Counted from the stretch's first letter, positions 20,825 to 31,792 are shown. The stretch: 61,079 nucleotides of DNA from Diplodia intermedia (GCA_021495925.1 JAKEKT010000142.1:1-61079), one strand, 5' to 3'. Numbers and translations are program-made. Notes: generated by a model not told the origin, from the sequence alone.

Positions 20825-22058
20825 GGTTGCAGATGCGCTTGGGAGCTGGAATCAAATAAATGTTTCGATTCACAGTTGATTGGCGATGGGCTGGAGTGGG
20901 AATGTTCAGCGGTGTCGACGTGCAGTTATATATCCTGACACCCGTGAAAGCCGAAGGAGCCGCACCTTGTATTTCAAATGTATATTGCTGGGGGTTCCAG
21001 ACAGGTTCTGGCGGCTTAACCGAGCCGTGCAACCCATGCATGCGAGCTGAAAGTTCTTTGAATAGGTGGAACTGGTTAGGCGCTCCACCACTGTTTCCTT
21101 AGTGTGGGGGCTAAATCGACCACCATCTTGCCAAATCCGGCAGTTCGGCTTGGGATGCGGGGCCCTTGCCTGGCACGAAACCTGATCTCCGTGGAGAAGA
21201 AAGAATTTCGAGATCTCAGCGAAGCATCCTTGAACAACTACGCCACGATATTTGTGTTACTCGCCATCAAAGGGCGTTTCGATCCTTCCATCCGCCATGT
21301 TTGGTCCTTCATACAATATTTAATAATGTCAAACATCCATGGTTTCCTATCGCAGGAAACAACGCATGACTAATGGCTACAGTGGCGAAAAAGCGTCACG
21401 CAATAAAGATTAAATTAATGGCTTAAGTCCAGATCCCGGGTTTTACCGTTTCTTTTCGCGGTCGTGCCGTCACCATCCATGAAATTAGTTCATCGAAGCT
21501 CAGCCCGCTGCGGGCCGGCCCTGTCGCCTCCGGGGTCGAATGGTGGGGCTCCGCTCGGGCTCTTCAACAAACGACTAGTACTCAGCACTACGACGCAGTA
21601 CTTTTGCAGTGCCTTGGCGATATCTGTGTAATGCGACTCTCATCTGTGTAGCATTGTCTTCTCGGTTGCAACTATTCCGCGTCAGCGCCAATCAGCAGCA
21701 CCAAGTCCAACTCTCCACCTACCCAACGTCAGCACCCATTCTCTTATTTTTGGCTTCTAATCATGCAGATTCCCCACAACTTGCTATGGAAGTGAGCGCT
21801 TTCCTGCGACTTGCTACTCTGCATTGCCGCTGAAATACTGTGCCACCTCCTTGCTCGAAACGATTGGCTGACATTACTCTGTTAAGCGCGACACGTGTGA
21901 TCCTTTACCAGTTCGCAATGCGACGGCGCTTAAAGTTGTTTTTGTGCTGAGTTGCATTTAAGATCAAACGCTACAAGTAACCGCATCCCTTCCTTCTGGC
22001 TGTGCAACAGACCATCTTCCCAGCAAACTCGACTCTATTTTCTTAGTACGCTCCCAAC
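20825..22058. other. Intergenic between divergent genes, with a GC-rich patch
   Basis: 1.2 kb without a supported gene. 21360-21430 is AT-rich. It is followed at about 21495-21560 by a sharply GC-rich patch (CCCGCTGCGGGCCGGCCCTG and onwards) that does not match its surroundings and may be a fragment of a repeat. The segment just before 22059 would be the promoter of the second HET gene. Confidence 0.45.
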
Positions 22059-24230
22059 ATGGACGACCTTACCAACACAGGCCCTGATCGAACGACGGAA
22101 CATCCACGACCGATCTCGACGCCACCCGCTGCACGATCATTGCGCCCCAAAAACGAAAGAAGCTGCGGCCACTTGGCCACGAATACGACTAAACTCACTT
22201 TCCCTGCGTGGTGCATTCGAGTCATCCCCACGTTACACCTACGCGGCAACGACGCGCCAACAATCTGCACCAACTGTCGCGAGAAGCTGCGCGAATTCAT
22301 TCCAAACGATCAATGGACCTTGTCAGACACAGCCCCATCGAGCACGGATGACCAGCCGGAATTGTCTTGTCCCATGTGTCTGATGATATCGAATTTTGAC
22401 GGCGGCGACAGTTCCAGCTTGAGTGTGCTTGATCTGTGCTGCTCCCGGCCCAATGAAGTCTTCATCGTGCCGCGAAGGCAGGTGAAAAAGAAGGCTCGCG
22501 GAGAGCTTGGAGGACGACAAGACCATGATGGCAGTGGCGTTGAGGAAAGCGAGCCGGACATTGCGGCGGTTGAGCCAAGGAAGATCAATTTTGAGAGTTT
22601 GAAGCAAAAGCTGGACTTATGTCTGAACAAGCACGGAAGCCACTGCGCCGGCAATGGCGACGATGAAATCGTTCCCGGGATGTATGCCATCAACTGCAGG
22701 ACCCGGAGGATTGAGCCGTTCAACCACCAACAAGCATATGTAGCACTCAGTTACGTGTGGGGCCAGTCTGGAAGTCCCGCACCTGATGGCATACCGCTTA
22801 TGCAACTGCCATCCAAGGTGGAACGGACCATCGAAGATGCAATGGTGGCCACCTTGAGCATGGGCTACGTATATCTCTGGGTCGACAAGTACTGCATCGA
22901 CCAGGGAGACGTCGACGGGAAAATGGACCAGATCCGCCGCATGGACTCGATCTACAAGAATGCCGCCTTTACAATAGTTGCTGCGGTGGGTGCAGATGCC
23001 GACTACGGGCTCCCCGGAGTAGAAACCCGGTTCGGAACACGTTTCCGCGTTCCACGCTTGCACTGTCGGATCGGCAACATGTTGGTGTGCTGCCGTTCGG
23101 CCTTTCGCAAAAGCGCGGATATGGGCATGGATCGGTACCGGTACCCCCAGAACGAGCTGCTCAGAGAGTCGAAGTGGAACACCAGAGGCTGGACGTACCA
23201 AGAGGGCTTGCTTGCGCGACGCTGTCTCGTTTTCACCGACGAGCAAGTTTCGTTTGCATGCCGGGTTTTTTCTGTCGACCAAGGCTCTGAATCGCGGCTG
23301 TCGTTGGATTCCCCCCTTTCCAAATACTCGCACTACCTCGACGCTGTGGTCTGTTCCGGGACTGGCGACTCCCCCGAAACGATCCTGGAGCGGATAGACT
23401 TGTACTCGCTGCGGTCGTTGACGCGAGCCAGCGATGCCCTCAATGCGTTTTCTGGCGTCTTGAGGGCCTTTCGAAGGATGGAACCTCCCGTTCATCACCT
23501 TTGGGGAGTTCCCATACTCTTCGAGCGAGAGCTGGCATCTCCCGCGTTCCCGGCCGGTGATGTGCGACTCCACGCTTTCCTGTCGTGCTTGTCGTGGCTC
23601 GGCAATGGCAGACAGCAACGCCGCCCCGGTTTCCCCACCTGGTCGTGGACAGGCTGGGAAGGGCCGTTGTTCCATCCTCGCTGGGATCCCGACGGGTTCA
23701 TGGCAGACTGCCGTTTGGTGGGGGAAAAGCCTTTTCGCATCTGGGTAGAGTTGGTGGACCGCACCATACTCGCTTGGAAAGACCTTCATGACCAGAACTA
23801 CTTGGCAGATGCCCCGGACAAGCTTTCTCAGTACCTTTGGCTCGATGCGTGGACTTTGAGGGTTAAAGTCCTATGGCTCCCTCCGCAGGGGCGCCGTCGG
23901 GACCCTGTACTACACGTCAGTATCGCGGATGGGGGCGATCAACAACAACGATCCGTAGAGCTGGCATGGTCCTGCGATGAATTTGAAAATCACGTCAAGA
24001 GTGCAGGCCCGCAAGGCGTGGTATGCACGAGCGTCGTTCTTGGTCCCCTTGGCCACCCGTACCTCCGATGTCTGGTTATTGAATCTGTCAGGGATGGTGC
24101 TGAGGATTCGGGATACTCGCATTTTGAACGCCGGGGCCTTTTTGACCTTGAACCTCTCTTTTCTTCAGATGGCCATTGTAAAAACAAATCAAAGGGGATC
24201 TTTTCACGGCGTCTGATAAGATTGGGTTAG
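22059..24230 (+). CDS. HET-domain protein, second copy type
   Basis: An intronless frame of 723 aa. The HET core starts at about residue 225 with YVALSYVWGQSG and has YLWVDKYCIDQGD...QIRRMDSIYKNAAFTIVAA, then WNTRGWTYQEGLLARRCLVFTDEQV. The N-terminal ~200 residues carry CTNC and CPMC cysteine pairs that may bind zinc. It differs substantially from the HET protein at 14.5-16.8 kb, so the two are not recent duplicates, yet their lengths are within one residue. In the family the HET domain triggers cell death when its partner senses non-self; no partner gene is visible here. The start is the first ATG of the frame. Confidence 0.93.
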   Translation: MDDLTNTGPDRTTEHPRPISTPPAARSLRPKNERSCGHLATNTTKLTFPAWCIRVIPTLHLRGNDAPTICTNCREKLREFIPNDQWTLSDTAPSSTDDQPELSCPMCLMISNFDGGDSSSLSVLDLCCSRPNEVFIVPRRQVKKKARGELGGRQDHDGSGVEESEPDIAAVEPRKINFESLKQKLDLCLNKHGSHCAGNGDDEIVPGMYAINCRTRRIEPFNHQQAYVALSYVWGQSGSPAPDGIPLMQLPSKVERTIEDAMVATLSMGYVYLWVDKYCIDQGDVDGKMDQIRRMDSIYKNAAFTIVAAVGADADYGLPGVETRFGTRFRVPRLHCRIGNMLVCCRSAFRKSADMGMDRYRYPQNELLRESKWNTRGWTYQEGLLARRCLVFTDEQVSFACRVFSVDQGSESRLSLDSPLSKYSHYLDAVVCSGTGDSPETILERIDLYSLRSLTRASDALNAFSGVLRAFRRMEPPVHHLWGVPILFERELASPAFPAGDVRLHAFLSCLSWLGNGRQQRRPGFPTWSWTGWEGPLFHPRWDPDGFMADCRLVGEKPFRIWVELVDRTILAWKDLHDQNYLADAPDKLSQYLWLDAWTLRVKVLWLPPQGRRRDPVLHVSIADGGDQQQRSVELAWSCDEFENHVKSAGPQGVVCTSVVLGPLGHPYLRCLVIESVRDGAEDSGYSHFERRGLFDLEPLFSSDGHCKNKSKGIFSRRLIRLG

Positions 24231-24329
24231 TTCAAGGTTCAAGCACAAGTTGCATCCAATACGCGCTGTGTCTGGGCAGCGAGAGAGTGGAAGCCAACAA
24301 TCTGCTGTGGGAAAGAATCAATCCACCGT

Positions 24330-25414
24330 CTAGCTCGACTGCAGTAGCTCCTTCAACGCAGCCTTCGTAGCCTCACCATCCCTCAAGAACTGCCGCAGCA
24401 TATCCGTCATCTTATCATGCGCCGCATGGTCATTGAAAAGATCCATCCTGAACGCCGCCTCGTCATCGGCATACGACTTGACCTTCACAGACGCATCCTG
24501 CTTCGCAACTGTCGACACCGTCAGCTCCGCGCACTCTCACAAAAAAAGATCAACCAAAACCACTCACCCTTCTCCCTCACCAACACCGGCCTCATCTCGA
24601 CCTCCGCCCCCTTCAACTCCTCCAACAACCCCACATTGATCGTCATGGCATCCAACCCACACAACTCCTTACACTCGCTCACACTCCGCATACTCGCCCC
24701 CATCACCTCCGTCTCCACCCCCCGGCCGCGATACCACTCCCAAACCTCCCTACACATCACAACCCCCGGATCCTTCCTCCCCGAGAAATCCACCCCCGGG
24801 CGCTCCTTAACCCACCAATCCAGCGTGCGCCCCACAAACGGGCTGACCAGCGTGGCCCCCACCTCCGCCGCGCGCATCGCCTGCGGCCGCAACCCGAACA
24901 GCAGCGTGACGTTGCAGCGGATCCCCTCGCGCTCGAGCGTCTCGCACGCCAGCAGCCCCTCCCACGTCGCCGCGATCTTGACCAGCACGCGCTCGCGCCC
25001 CACGCCGCGCGCCGCATATGCGGCCACGATGCGCCGCGCGTACGCGACCGTCGCGTCGGCGGAGAAGGAGAGCGCTGGGTCGACTTCGGTGGAGACGCGG
25101 CCGGGGACGTGCTGCAGGATCTCGCAGCCGAAGAGCACGAGGAGGTGCAGGAGCGCGGCGTCGACGCGGGCGTCGGGGTCGGAGGCGGCGGCGGCGGCGG
25201 TGGTGGGGTCGGCGCGGGCGTGAGCGACGGCGGCGTGGAGGAGGTGCGCGTATTCGGGGCGCCGGCTGGCGGCGAGGATGTGCGAGGGGTTGGTTGTGGC
25301 GTCTTGCGAGCGGTAGAGGGAGAGGACGTTGAAGTCGCCCGTGTCGGCGACGATGGTGGTGTGGGCGCGGAGTTGGTCGAGGGATGATGAGGGAGGGGGA
25401 GGGGGAGGAGGCAT
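24330..25414 (-). CDS. Transaldolase (pentose phosphate pathway), divergent copy
   Basis: Two exons on the minus strand (25414-24568, 24508-24330) give 341 aa. Family signatures are DTGDFN near residue 25, SQDATTNPSHIL, VPGRVSTEVD, the Schiff-base lysine region RVLVKIAATWEG, CNVTLLF, LVSPFVGRTLDWW and VMGASMRS. This is class I transaldolase, which transfers a dihydroxyacetone unit between sugar phosphates. The N-terminus has a run of prolines, and an Ala-rich insertion (TTAAAAAS) lies before the VDAAL helix. Residues normally strict in the family vary (LFGLRPQAMRAAE), so this may be a paralogue with a side role rather than the main enzyme. It is divergent from the Zn2Cys6 gene, 302 bases away. 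Confidence 0.93.
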
Positions 25415-25716
25415 GTTGGTGGTGGGGGTGGTGGAACTGTTCTTCTTTCTCTTGTTTTGACTTTTTCCTTACGGGGCAGTAGAATAATCCGAGTGTCCTT
25501 TGCGGAGAAAGTGCCAATATATATTCGCTGCTGCACCAATTGCGTGATCTCCTCCGGCGCCGGACTGGCCGGCGGGAAGTCGTGGCCGGGCTCCTTCGGC
25601 GCCGGAAACGCCGGTCGATGTCGTGACGCGCAAACCTTGAGGGAGGACTTGACCCCGCACAGGCCCCGAACCCTCTTGTCTGTCTCTCAATATCGTCCGG
25701 CAACGCTGCAAGGCCA
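25415..25716. promoter_or_regulatory. Divergent promoter, transaldolase/regulator pair
   Basis: A 302-base spacer between opposite start codons. It contains repeated CCGGCG-type blocks: CTCCGGCGCCGG near 25552, CCGGCGGG near 25569, TCGGCGCCGG near 25594 and CGCCGG near 25608. These are CGG-containing inverted and everted pairs of the kind bound by Zn2Cys6 proteins. Self-regulation and control of the transaldolase by the neighbouring regulator would fit, but that is inference. Confidence 0.55.
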
Positions 25717-27951
25717 ATGTTCAATCAAAGAGATCATGGCGCTGGCCGTACCTCCTCCGGCGCCGGTTCTCAGCCGGACGCCTCTCCGGCCAGGACTTTT
25801 AAGGCGTGTCGACACTGCCGCCGGTTGAAGATGCGCTGTGAGGGGAACGGACTTCCACCTTGCCAGAGGTGCGCTTCTTCCAAGGTCGATTGCATCTATG
25901 ATGCCGTTGAGTCGTCTAAGAAACGAAAGCGTGCCGAGGAAGACACTCTGCGAGAGGAGCTCGAAAGGCTACGGCGTCACGTTGCTTCGCTGAGTGATGT
26001 GTCCACCAGGCCTACTGCTTCGACAGCCATGGATACGTATACTGGTAATAATCTTGAACCACCGGATCTTGAGTCGGATTCGAGAGGAGAGAGTGAGCTT
26101 TCCCCGGAGCAGCTTAGCGCTCCGGTCAGTACGGTGCATGACTTGGCTCCAGCATGCACCCCAAAGGCACCGGCGAGGAATACTCATCTGCTTCATTCAC
26201 ACAAACCACCATCTGGTTTTCCTAGTGATGGCGAGATGGCTGTTAAAAGGGATTTTGATGATGTGGTGACAAAACTTTCGATAAACGAAGATCGGGCTCG
26301 CCGCCTTTTCAATGTGTTCGTAACGCATTTCTGTTGGAGTCACTTATGAGTTCCTCAATGCTGACGAATAATAGATATATGGCGGGAAGCAATCCATACC
26401 TCCCTCTCTTTGAGTCGACCCTGGACACGTTTGATAAGATCCGCCGGTCTTCGTCTTTTCTCTTTGCATCAATCCTCTCGGTGGCAAGCAGGATGGAGGA
26501 AGGGATGGAGGAGCTGTCTAAGCTTTTGAATGAGGAAGTAAGCCGGCTGGCTGGGGAAAGTCTTTTCGACAATCCGGCGAAGCTTGAAACTGCCCAGGCT
26601 CTACTGATCCTGGCCGCTTGGTCAGAAAAGTCGTGGTTTGCTTTGAGCCACGCGGTCAACGTGGCTTTGGATCTCGGGATTGACAACTCGCTGCACAAGC
26701 TGACTGCAGAGACAACTTTGCCGGTCAAGGAGCAGCGCAAGCTATGCCGAGAGGCTCGAACGTGGCTGATAATCTACCATTTGGAACGCGAGATTGCATT
26801 CGGCACCGCTCGAAAATCTCGATTGGCCCGGGTCGAGGAAGATGGGCTCCGAGCATTCCGTGACCATGTTTGTTCGCGCCACTTGGACCTTCGCTTTCTA
26901 TCAATTATTGATCTCGTGCAGCTAAGAGGTATGTGTCTGAATCAAACTCATAGACTATCCGCTCATGAGTCAGCAGAGAAGTGGCAAAAAATCATTGAAG
27001 ATTATACAAACTTTGCGGAAGATGCGATGGCCCTCGTGCGGGATGCAAAGGAGTCATTCCATTGCTGGGAGATGTACTGGGACCAGCAACATGAGGGTGA
27101 GAGTCGGACCTTTGAGCACCGTTCACCCTCTCATCATGTCTGACATATGTCTCAGAATACGAATATGACATGGCTTCCTTTCATCGCGTCAGTTTGGCTG
27201 TTCAAAAGAACTATGCTACGATCCTCGTCTACTGCGCAATCCTCAGCGAACTGCACCGACAGAAATCCGGAGGAGGCCGTCTCATCCAGGATGCATTCTA
27301 CCAACTTAGCCGAGAAACACTGATCTCTGTCACCGACCATCTCCGATTCATCACGGAAACGAACTCTTTTAAATGGCAGCTGCAATTCTCGCCAACATAC
27401 TCCGCGTTGACCATTGCCTTTTCAGGTAAGTACTTTCTGCAGCTCGCAACCAACGAACCAGTGAATTGGCTACTGAATATCCCACAGCGGCTCTGGCGCT
27501 CACCCTGTCCAAGACTCACGCCGAGGTCTCTCGTGAAAAATCACTCATCGACATCTCTCGGCGAACATCAAGTCTGCTTGCAGATTATCCGAACCAGAAG
27601 TTCCACCTGATGGTCGAATCGTTTCTGAAAAGAACCACAACGAGGAACGCCTCTCCCGCAGCCCAGGCCGCGGGAAAAACCACGGCCGCGGAAACAACAC
27701 CAACCGCAACAACGGCCATTACCGACACAGCACCCCTCAACCTTCACGGCAGCGGCCATAACACACAGGTCCAAGCGGGCGCCGCATCCGAGTTCACTAC
27801 CACCACCGGCCTCTTCAGCCCGCCAGCCACCACCACTTTTCCGCCGGATAAAGAGCTCGAGACGATTCTCGGCTTGCCGGCCGAGAGCTGGTTCCTCGAC
27901 CCCTCCTTCTCAATGGACGGATTCAACTTCGATGGCGGCGGCGGACCGTGA
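25717..27951 (+). CDS. Zn2Cys6 (GAL4-type) transcription factor
   Basis: Four exons (25717-26315, 26375-27096, 27156-27425, 27488-27951) give 684 aa. The zinc cluster begins at residue 31 (CRHCRRLKMRC...CQRC...DC), followed by a basic KKRKR linker and a short leucine-zipper-like helix (LREELERLRRHV). The middle part matches the fungal transcription-factor homology region (NPYLPLFES..., AQALLILAAW, HAVNVALDLGI). The tail has a low-complexity Ala/Thr stretch and a conserved LGLPAESWFLDP end, duplicated at 18.2 kb. Introns 1 and 2 have CTGAC branch sites. A GTATGT at 26929 could start an extra in-frame 45-nt intron ending at 26973; I kept it as coding. Targets are unknown; the adjacent transaldolase is a candidate. 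Confidence 0.9.
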
Positions 27952-28598
27952 AGACTGTGGAGCCGAGGCTTGCCTTGCACCATTCTACTGCAAGTGGAAG
28001 TCGGAACCTGGTGTGATCCTGCGGTGGTGGTGGGGGATACTATCTCTGCTTTTCTCGTGATCTCAGGGCTGAAGCGCTTGGGGAACCACGGCTGGTGGGA
28101 AGGGTTGGGGGTGACTGGCTAGATGGTTGATGTGTTGGTCGTCCTGTGCTGGGATATAACTGTAGACAACGGAAATTTTAGGTATTGCCTAGTTGGTTGA
28201 GCTCGGAGATGGAGGCATGGGGAGAAACATGAGTGCCGCATGTCTCGTTTTCTCCATAGATCTGTCTGCTTTCATGAAGTAATATATTTGCTTATGCCGT
28301 TCAACTCCCGGCACGCCGGTCTGCTGACTGCTTCGCATTTTGGAAAAGTAGAAGTTTATTTGTAGTGTGCTTGCTACGCTCCCTTTTTCTTTTCAGAAAT
28401 ACCACATTTGAAGCTCAAAGCTGGTTGGTCCGAGTACATGAAAAAATCCCATTGCGGACAGGATGGTGCATCGGAGCAGCCCTGCGTAGATGTTTCGATC
28501 TAATCTAATCTAATCGCAATCCCTGTCAAAATTTCTGGTGCGGCCTTCACGCCTCACCTCCGCCGCTCCTCCTCCGACAACTCCCACCACCCAAAAAA
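27952..28598. other. Intergenic, no gene seen
   Basis: 3' flank of the transcription factor gene and 5' flank of the helicase gene. No supported frame. A short ATCTAATCTAATCTAATC repeat lies near 28498-28516. Confidence 0.55.
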
Positions 28599-31085
28599 AT
28601 GGCCGAACGCGTGCGCACCACCCTCGAGAGCGGCCGCAGCGCCCCGAAACCCTCCAAGCCATCGCACAAACACGACAATGAATCCCTCAACCCCAGCAAG
28701 AAGCGCAAGCGCGACCGCGACGAAAAACCGCACGCCAACAACGCCACGAGCCGACCCGCCCACGACGCCCAGAAGCCCTCGAAACACTCCCACAGCGCCC
28801 CGTCCCACTTCCACAAGAAACACAGCCGCGACCACCCCAATGGCGGCGGCGGTGGCGGCAAAAACAGCGGCGACAAGCGCTCCTCCTCCGGGCCTTTGGC
28901 AAAGCGGCGCGACCAGCTGCTCGCGGTGCGCAAGTCTCTGCCCATCTGGGCGCACCAGGACGAGATCCGGGCGGCGCTGCGCGACGCGCGGGACGTGCTG
29001 GTGCTGGTGGGCGAGACGGGCTCGGGCAAGTCGACGCAGGTGCCGCAGTTCCTGCTCGCCGAGCCGTGGCTGGGGGGCGACGGCAGCAAAGCCATGATCG
29101 CCATCACGCAGCCGCGGCGCGTCGCCGCCATCTCGCTGGCGCGCCGCGTGGCCGAGGAGATGGGGTCGCCGCTGGGCGCGTCGTCGCCGGCCAGCAGGGT
29201 CGGGTATAGCGTGCGGTTCGATGTGTCGACGTCGCCGAGTACGCGGGTTAAGTTTTTGACGGAGGGCATGCTGTTGCAGGAGCTGTTGCGCGATCAGTGG
29301 TTGAAGGCGTACGGGTGTGTTGTGGTGGATGAGGTGCATGAGCGGAGCGTTAATGTGGATTTGGTGCTGGGGTTTCTGAGGAGGATCGTGTGCGGGGATT
29401 GGAAGAAGCATAGGAATGGACGGAGGTTGAAGGTCGTTGTCATGAGTGCTACGGCTGATACGCAGAGGCTGCTCAGGTTTTTCGACGAGGGTTTCGATGA
29501 GGCGGAAGGGAAGACGGCGCCGGCTCTCCAGGAAAAGGCCAGCGCCGCCAATGGCACGACGACCTCTAAGCCATCGAAAGACGGGAAAAAGAAGGATAAA
29601 GCACTGCCGCAGAAGTCTACTGAAGCAAGGGTCAATGGCTCCAAGGATTCGGAGACAGCAACGAAGCACCACGACTCGATATCGGCATGCTACATCGAAG
29701 GACGTATGTTCCCGGTCAAGGTCAACTACCTGCCAGACCCTACCCAGGACTTTGTCGAGGCTGCGCTCAAGACCATTTTCCAAGTGCATCACAAGGAGCC
29801 ACTCCCCGGAGACATTCTAGTGTTCTTGACCGGTCAGGATACCGTTGAAGCCCTTGAAAAGTTGGTCAACGAATACGCAGCCGGTTTAGGGCCTGAGCTT
29901 CCCAAGATCCTTACTCTCCCTCTTTTCGCGGCACTCCCTCAAAATCTTCAACAACGCGTCTTCCAGCCGGCTCCGAGAGGAACACGTAAAGTCATTCTGA
30001 GTACCAACATTGCTGAGACCTCCGTCACCGTTCCTGGCGTACGTCACGTCATCGATAGCGGCAAGTCGAAGATCAAGCAGTTCAGACCGCAACTGAACCT
30101 CGACTCCCTCCTCGTCAAGCCGATCTCGCAGTCCGCATCCATCCAGCGAAAGGGCCGTGCTGGCCGTGAAGCCGCAGGCAACTGCTACCGTCTCTACACG
30201 GAAAAAGACTACCTCGCTCTACAAAAGGACACCACGCCCGAAATCCTGCGCTGCGACCTGAGCGCCGCACTGCTTACCATGAAAGCCCGCGGCGTGCACG
30301 ACGTCCTCAACTTCCCCTTCCTCGACCCGCCCCCCCGCGAAGCGCTCGAAAAAGCGCTCCTCCTCCTCTTCCAGCTCGGCGCCCTCACCGACACGGGCGA
30401 CATCAGCGCCACGGGGCTGCAGATGGCGAAGCTGCCGCTCACGCCGCCGCTGGCGCGCTGCATCGTCGAAGCCGCGTCCGAGGCGCGCGGCGGGGTGGCG
30501 GCGCACGTCATCGACGTCGTGGCCGCGCTCAGCGTCGAGAACGTGTTCGTCAACGTGGCGACGGAGGAGAAGCGCGAGGAGGCGGAGCTGGCGCGCCGCG
30601 AGCTGTTCCGCCGCGAGGGCGACCACCTCACGCTGCTCGCGGCGGTGCGCGCCTTCGCCGCCGAGCGCGCCGACCGCAGGGCCTGGTGCGACCGCCGCTT
30701 CGTCTCGCTCCGCGCCATGCAGAACGTCATGGACATCCGCAAGCAGCTGCGCGCGCTGTGCGCCCAGCTCGGCCTGCTCGACCCGTCGTCGCGCGAGGCC
30801 GAGGCTGACACCGGCGTCAGCGAGGCGGTCGCGAGCAACGTCTTGCTGTCGCTGCTCAGGGGCTTCGCGCCGAATACCGCAAGGTTGATGCCAGATGGCA
30901 GCTATCGCACCTTGGTCGGCAACCAGACGGTTCAGATCCATCCGAGCAGCGTGCTGTTCGGGAAGAAGGTCGAGGCGATTGTGTTTTCCGAGTTCGTCTT
31001 TACGAATCGGAGCTATGCGCGCGGCGTGAGCGCTGTGCGGCTGGATTGGGTGGTCGAGGGGTTGAGTGGCGGGCGGGTGGAGTAG
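28599..31085 (+). CDS. DEAH-box RNA helicase, probably ribosome biogenesis (Dhr2-like)
   Basis: An intronless frame of 828 aa. A basic, low-complexity N-terminus (KKRKRDRDEK) suggests nuclear or nucleolar targeting. The helicase core has motif I GETGSGKSTQVPQF near residue 140, Ia TQPRRVAAISLA, motif II as VVDEVHERSVNVD (DEVH instead of DEAH), motif III VVMSATADT, motif V STNIAETSVTVPGV and motif VI SIQRKGRAGREAAGNCYRLY. Winged-helix, ratchet and OB-fold regions follow (FPFLDPPPREALEKALLLL, VGNQTVQIHPSSVLFG). A charged insert rich in Lys and Ser (about 310-350) interrupts the core after motif III. Among DEAH proteins the compact size and motifs fit the fungal Dhr2 group acting on pre-rRNA; that subfamily call is moderate. 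Confidence 0.92.
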   Translation: MAERVRTTLESGRSAPKPSKPSHKHDNESLNPSKKRKRDRDEKPHANNATSRPAHDAQKPSKHSHSAPSHFHKKHSRDHPNGGGGGGKNSGDKRSSSGPLAKRRDQLLAVRKSLPIWAHQDEIRAALRDARDVLVLVGETGSGKSTQVPQFLLAEPWLGGDGSKAMIAITQPRRVAAISLARRVAEEMGSPLGASSPASRVGYSVRFDVSTSPSTRVKFLTEGMLLQELLRDQWLKAYGCVVVDEVHERSVNVDLVLGFLRRIVCGDWKKHRNGRRLKVVVMSATADTQRLLRFFDEGFDEAEGKTAPALQEKASAANGTTTSKPSKDGKKKDKALPQKSTEARVNGSKDSETATKHHDSISACYIEGRMFPVKVNYLPDPTQDFVEAALKTIFQVHHKEPLPGDILVFLTGQDTVEALEKLVNEYAAGLGPELPKILTLPLFAALPQNLQQRVFQPAPRGTRKVILSTNIAETSVTVPGVRHVIDSGKSKIKQFRPQLNLDSLLVKPISQSASIQRKGRAGREAAGNCYRLYTEKDYLALQKDTTPEILRCDLSAALLTMKARGVHDVLNFPFLDPPPREALEKALLLLFQLGALTDTGDISATGLQMAKLPLTPPLARCIVEAASEARGGVAAHVIDVVAALSVENVFVNVATEEKREEAELARRELFRREGDHLTLLAAVRAFAAERADRRAWCDRRFVSLRAMQNVMDIRKQLRALCAQLGLLDPSSREAEADTGVSEAVASNVLLSLLRGFAPNTARLMPDGSYRTLVGNQTVQIHPSSVLFGKKVEAIVFSEFVFTNRSYARGVSAVRLDWVVEGLSGGRVE

Positions 31086-31355
31086 GTGGGATGAGCGGGA
31101 TAGTTGTAGAGCGCGGATATACCCGATTAATTGGTTGATCGCTTTCGAACATGATGGTCTCTGTTTTCCTTTCCGCTGGTGCCGCGGCGATGTGCACGTG
31201 TGGGTGGGTGGCGGCGGTCGGTCTCTCCTGCCTGTCTTGTGTGGGTTGCCTGTCTGAGCTAGTCTAAACGGCTGCCTTCACGCGTTTCCTGCTCATCTTC
31301 CTGCTTCGACTCCCCACAATCAACGGCTTATCGTCCGTTTTCAGCCAGTCGAATC

Positions 31356-31792
31356 ATGGACAAGGCTAAGCAACAGCGTGCCGAGGCGTTCTACGAGAGA
31401 AAGCTGGAGCAGCGCCTCCGTTCCGTACGTCTGGCCTCTCAATCGCTGTTTTGTCCCCGCGCACCCACTTGCGGTCACCCACGCGTTGAATCTTACCCAC
31501 GCACTCTCTCATCACGCATCCGACTTCGTGTACTACAAAGATCTCTCTTCGGTCTAACAACTCACCGATCACAGCTCCGTTTCGAACTGCAGGACTTCTT
31601 CGGAGACTTCCCCGGAGAGTACGATCGCCTCAAGGAGCTCATCGAGAACGGTTAGTCCACTCGCTATGCCAATATCTACATTCGCTTACAGAGGGTTTCT
31701 CCGCAGTGAAGCGAGAGGAAGAACAGAAGGCTGTCGAGAAGGCTTTTGAAGAGATTGCCCAGAAATCCAGAGCCCGTAACAGCAGGGCTTAG
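31356..31792 (+). CDS. Small unrecognised helical protein (76 aa)
   Basis: Three exons (31356-31424, 31575-31650, 31707-31792) give 76 charged, probably helical residues, beginning MDKAKQQRAEAFYERKLEQR. All splice sites are good (GTACGT/CACAG, GTTAGT/CGCAG). The gene belongs with the one starting at 34076: both have a 69-nt first exon in phase 0 and a 76-nt second exon in phase 1. In both, exon 2 has Pro-Gly-x-Tyr at the same place (DFPGEY here, DCPGSY there). The much longer rest of the 34076 protein is absent, so this is a short relative or a truncated copy. No function is recognised. Confidence 0.75.

Noticed and set aside
26929..26973. Possible extra intron in the Zn2Cys6 gene (GTATGT at 26929)
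   Set aside because: The first AG gives 25 nt, too short. The next gives an in-frame 45-nt intron, but the retained sequence (RLSAHESAE) fits the family's usual pattern, so I left it coding.
28554..29792. A 412-codon minus-strand frame opposite the helicase N-terminus
   Set aside because: Antisense shadow; helicase motifs are on the plus strand.
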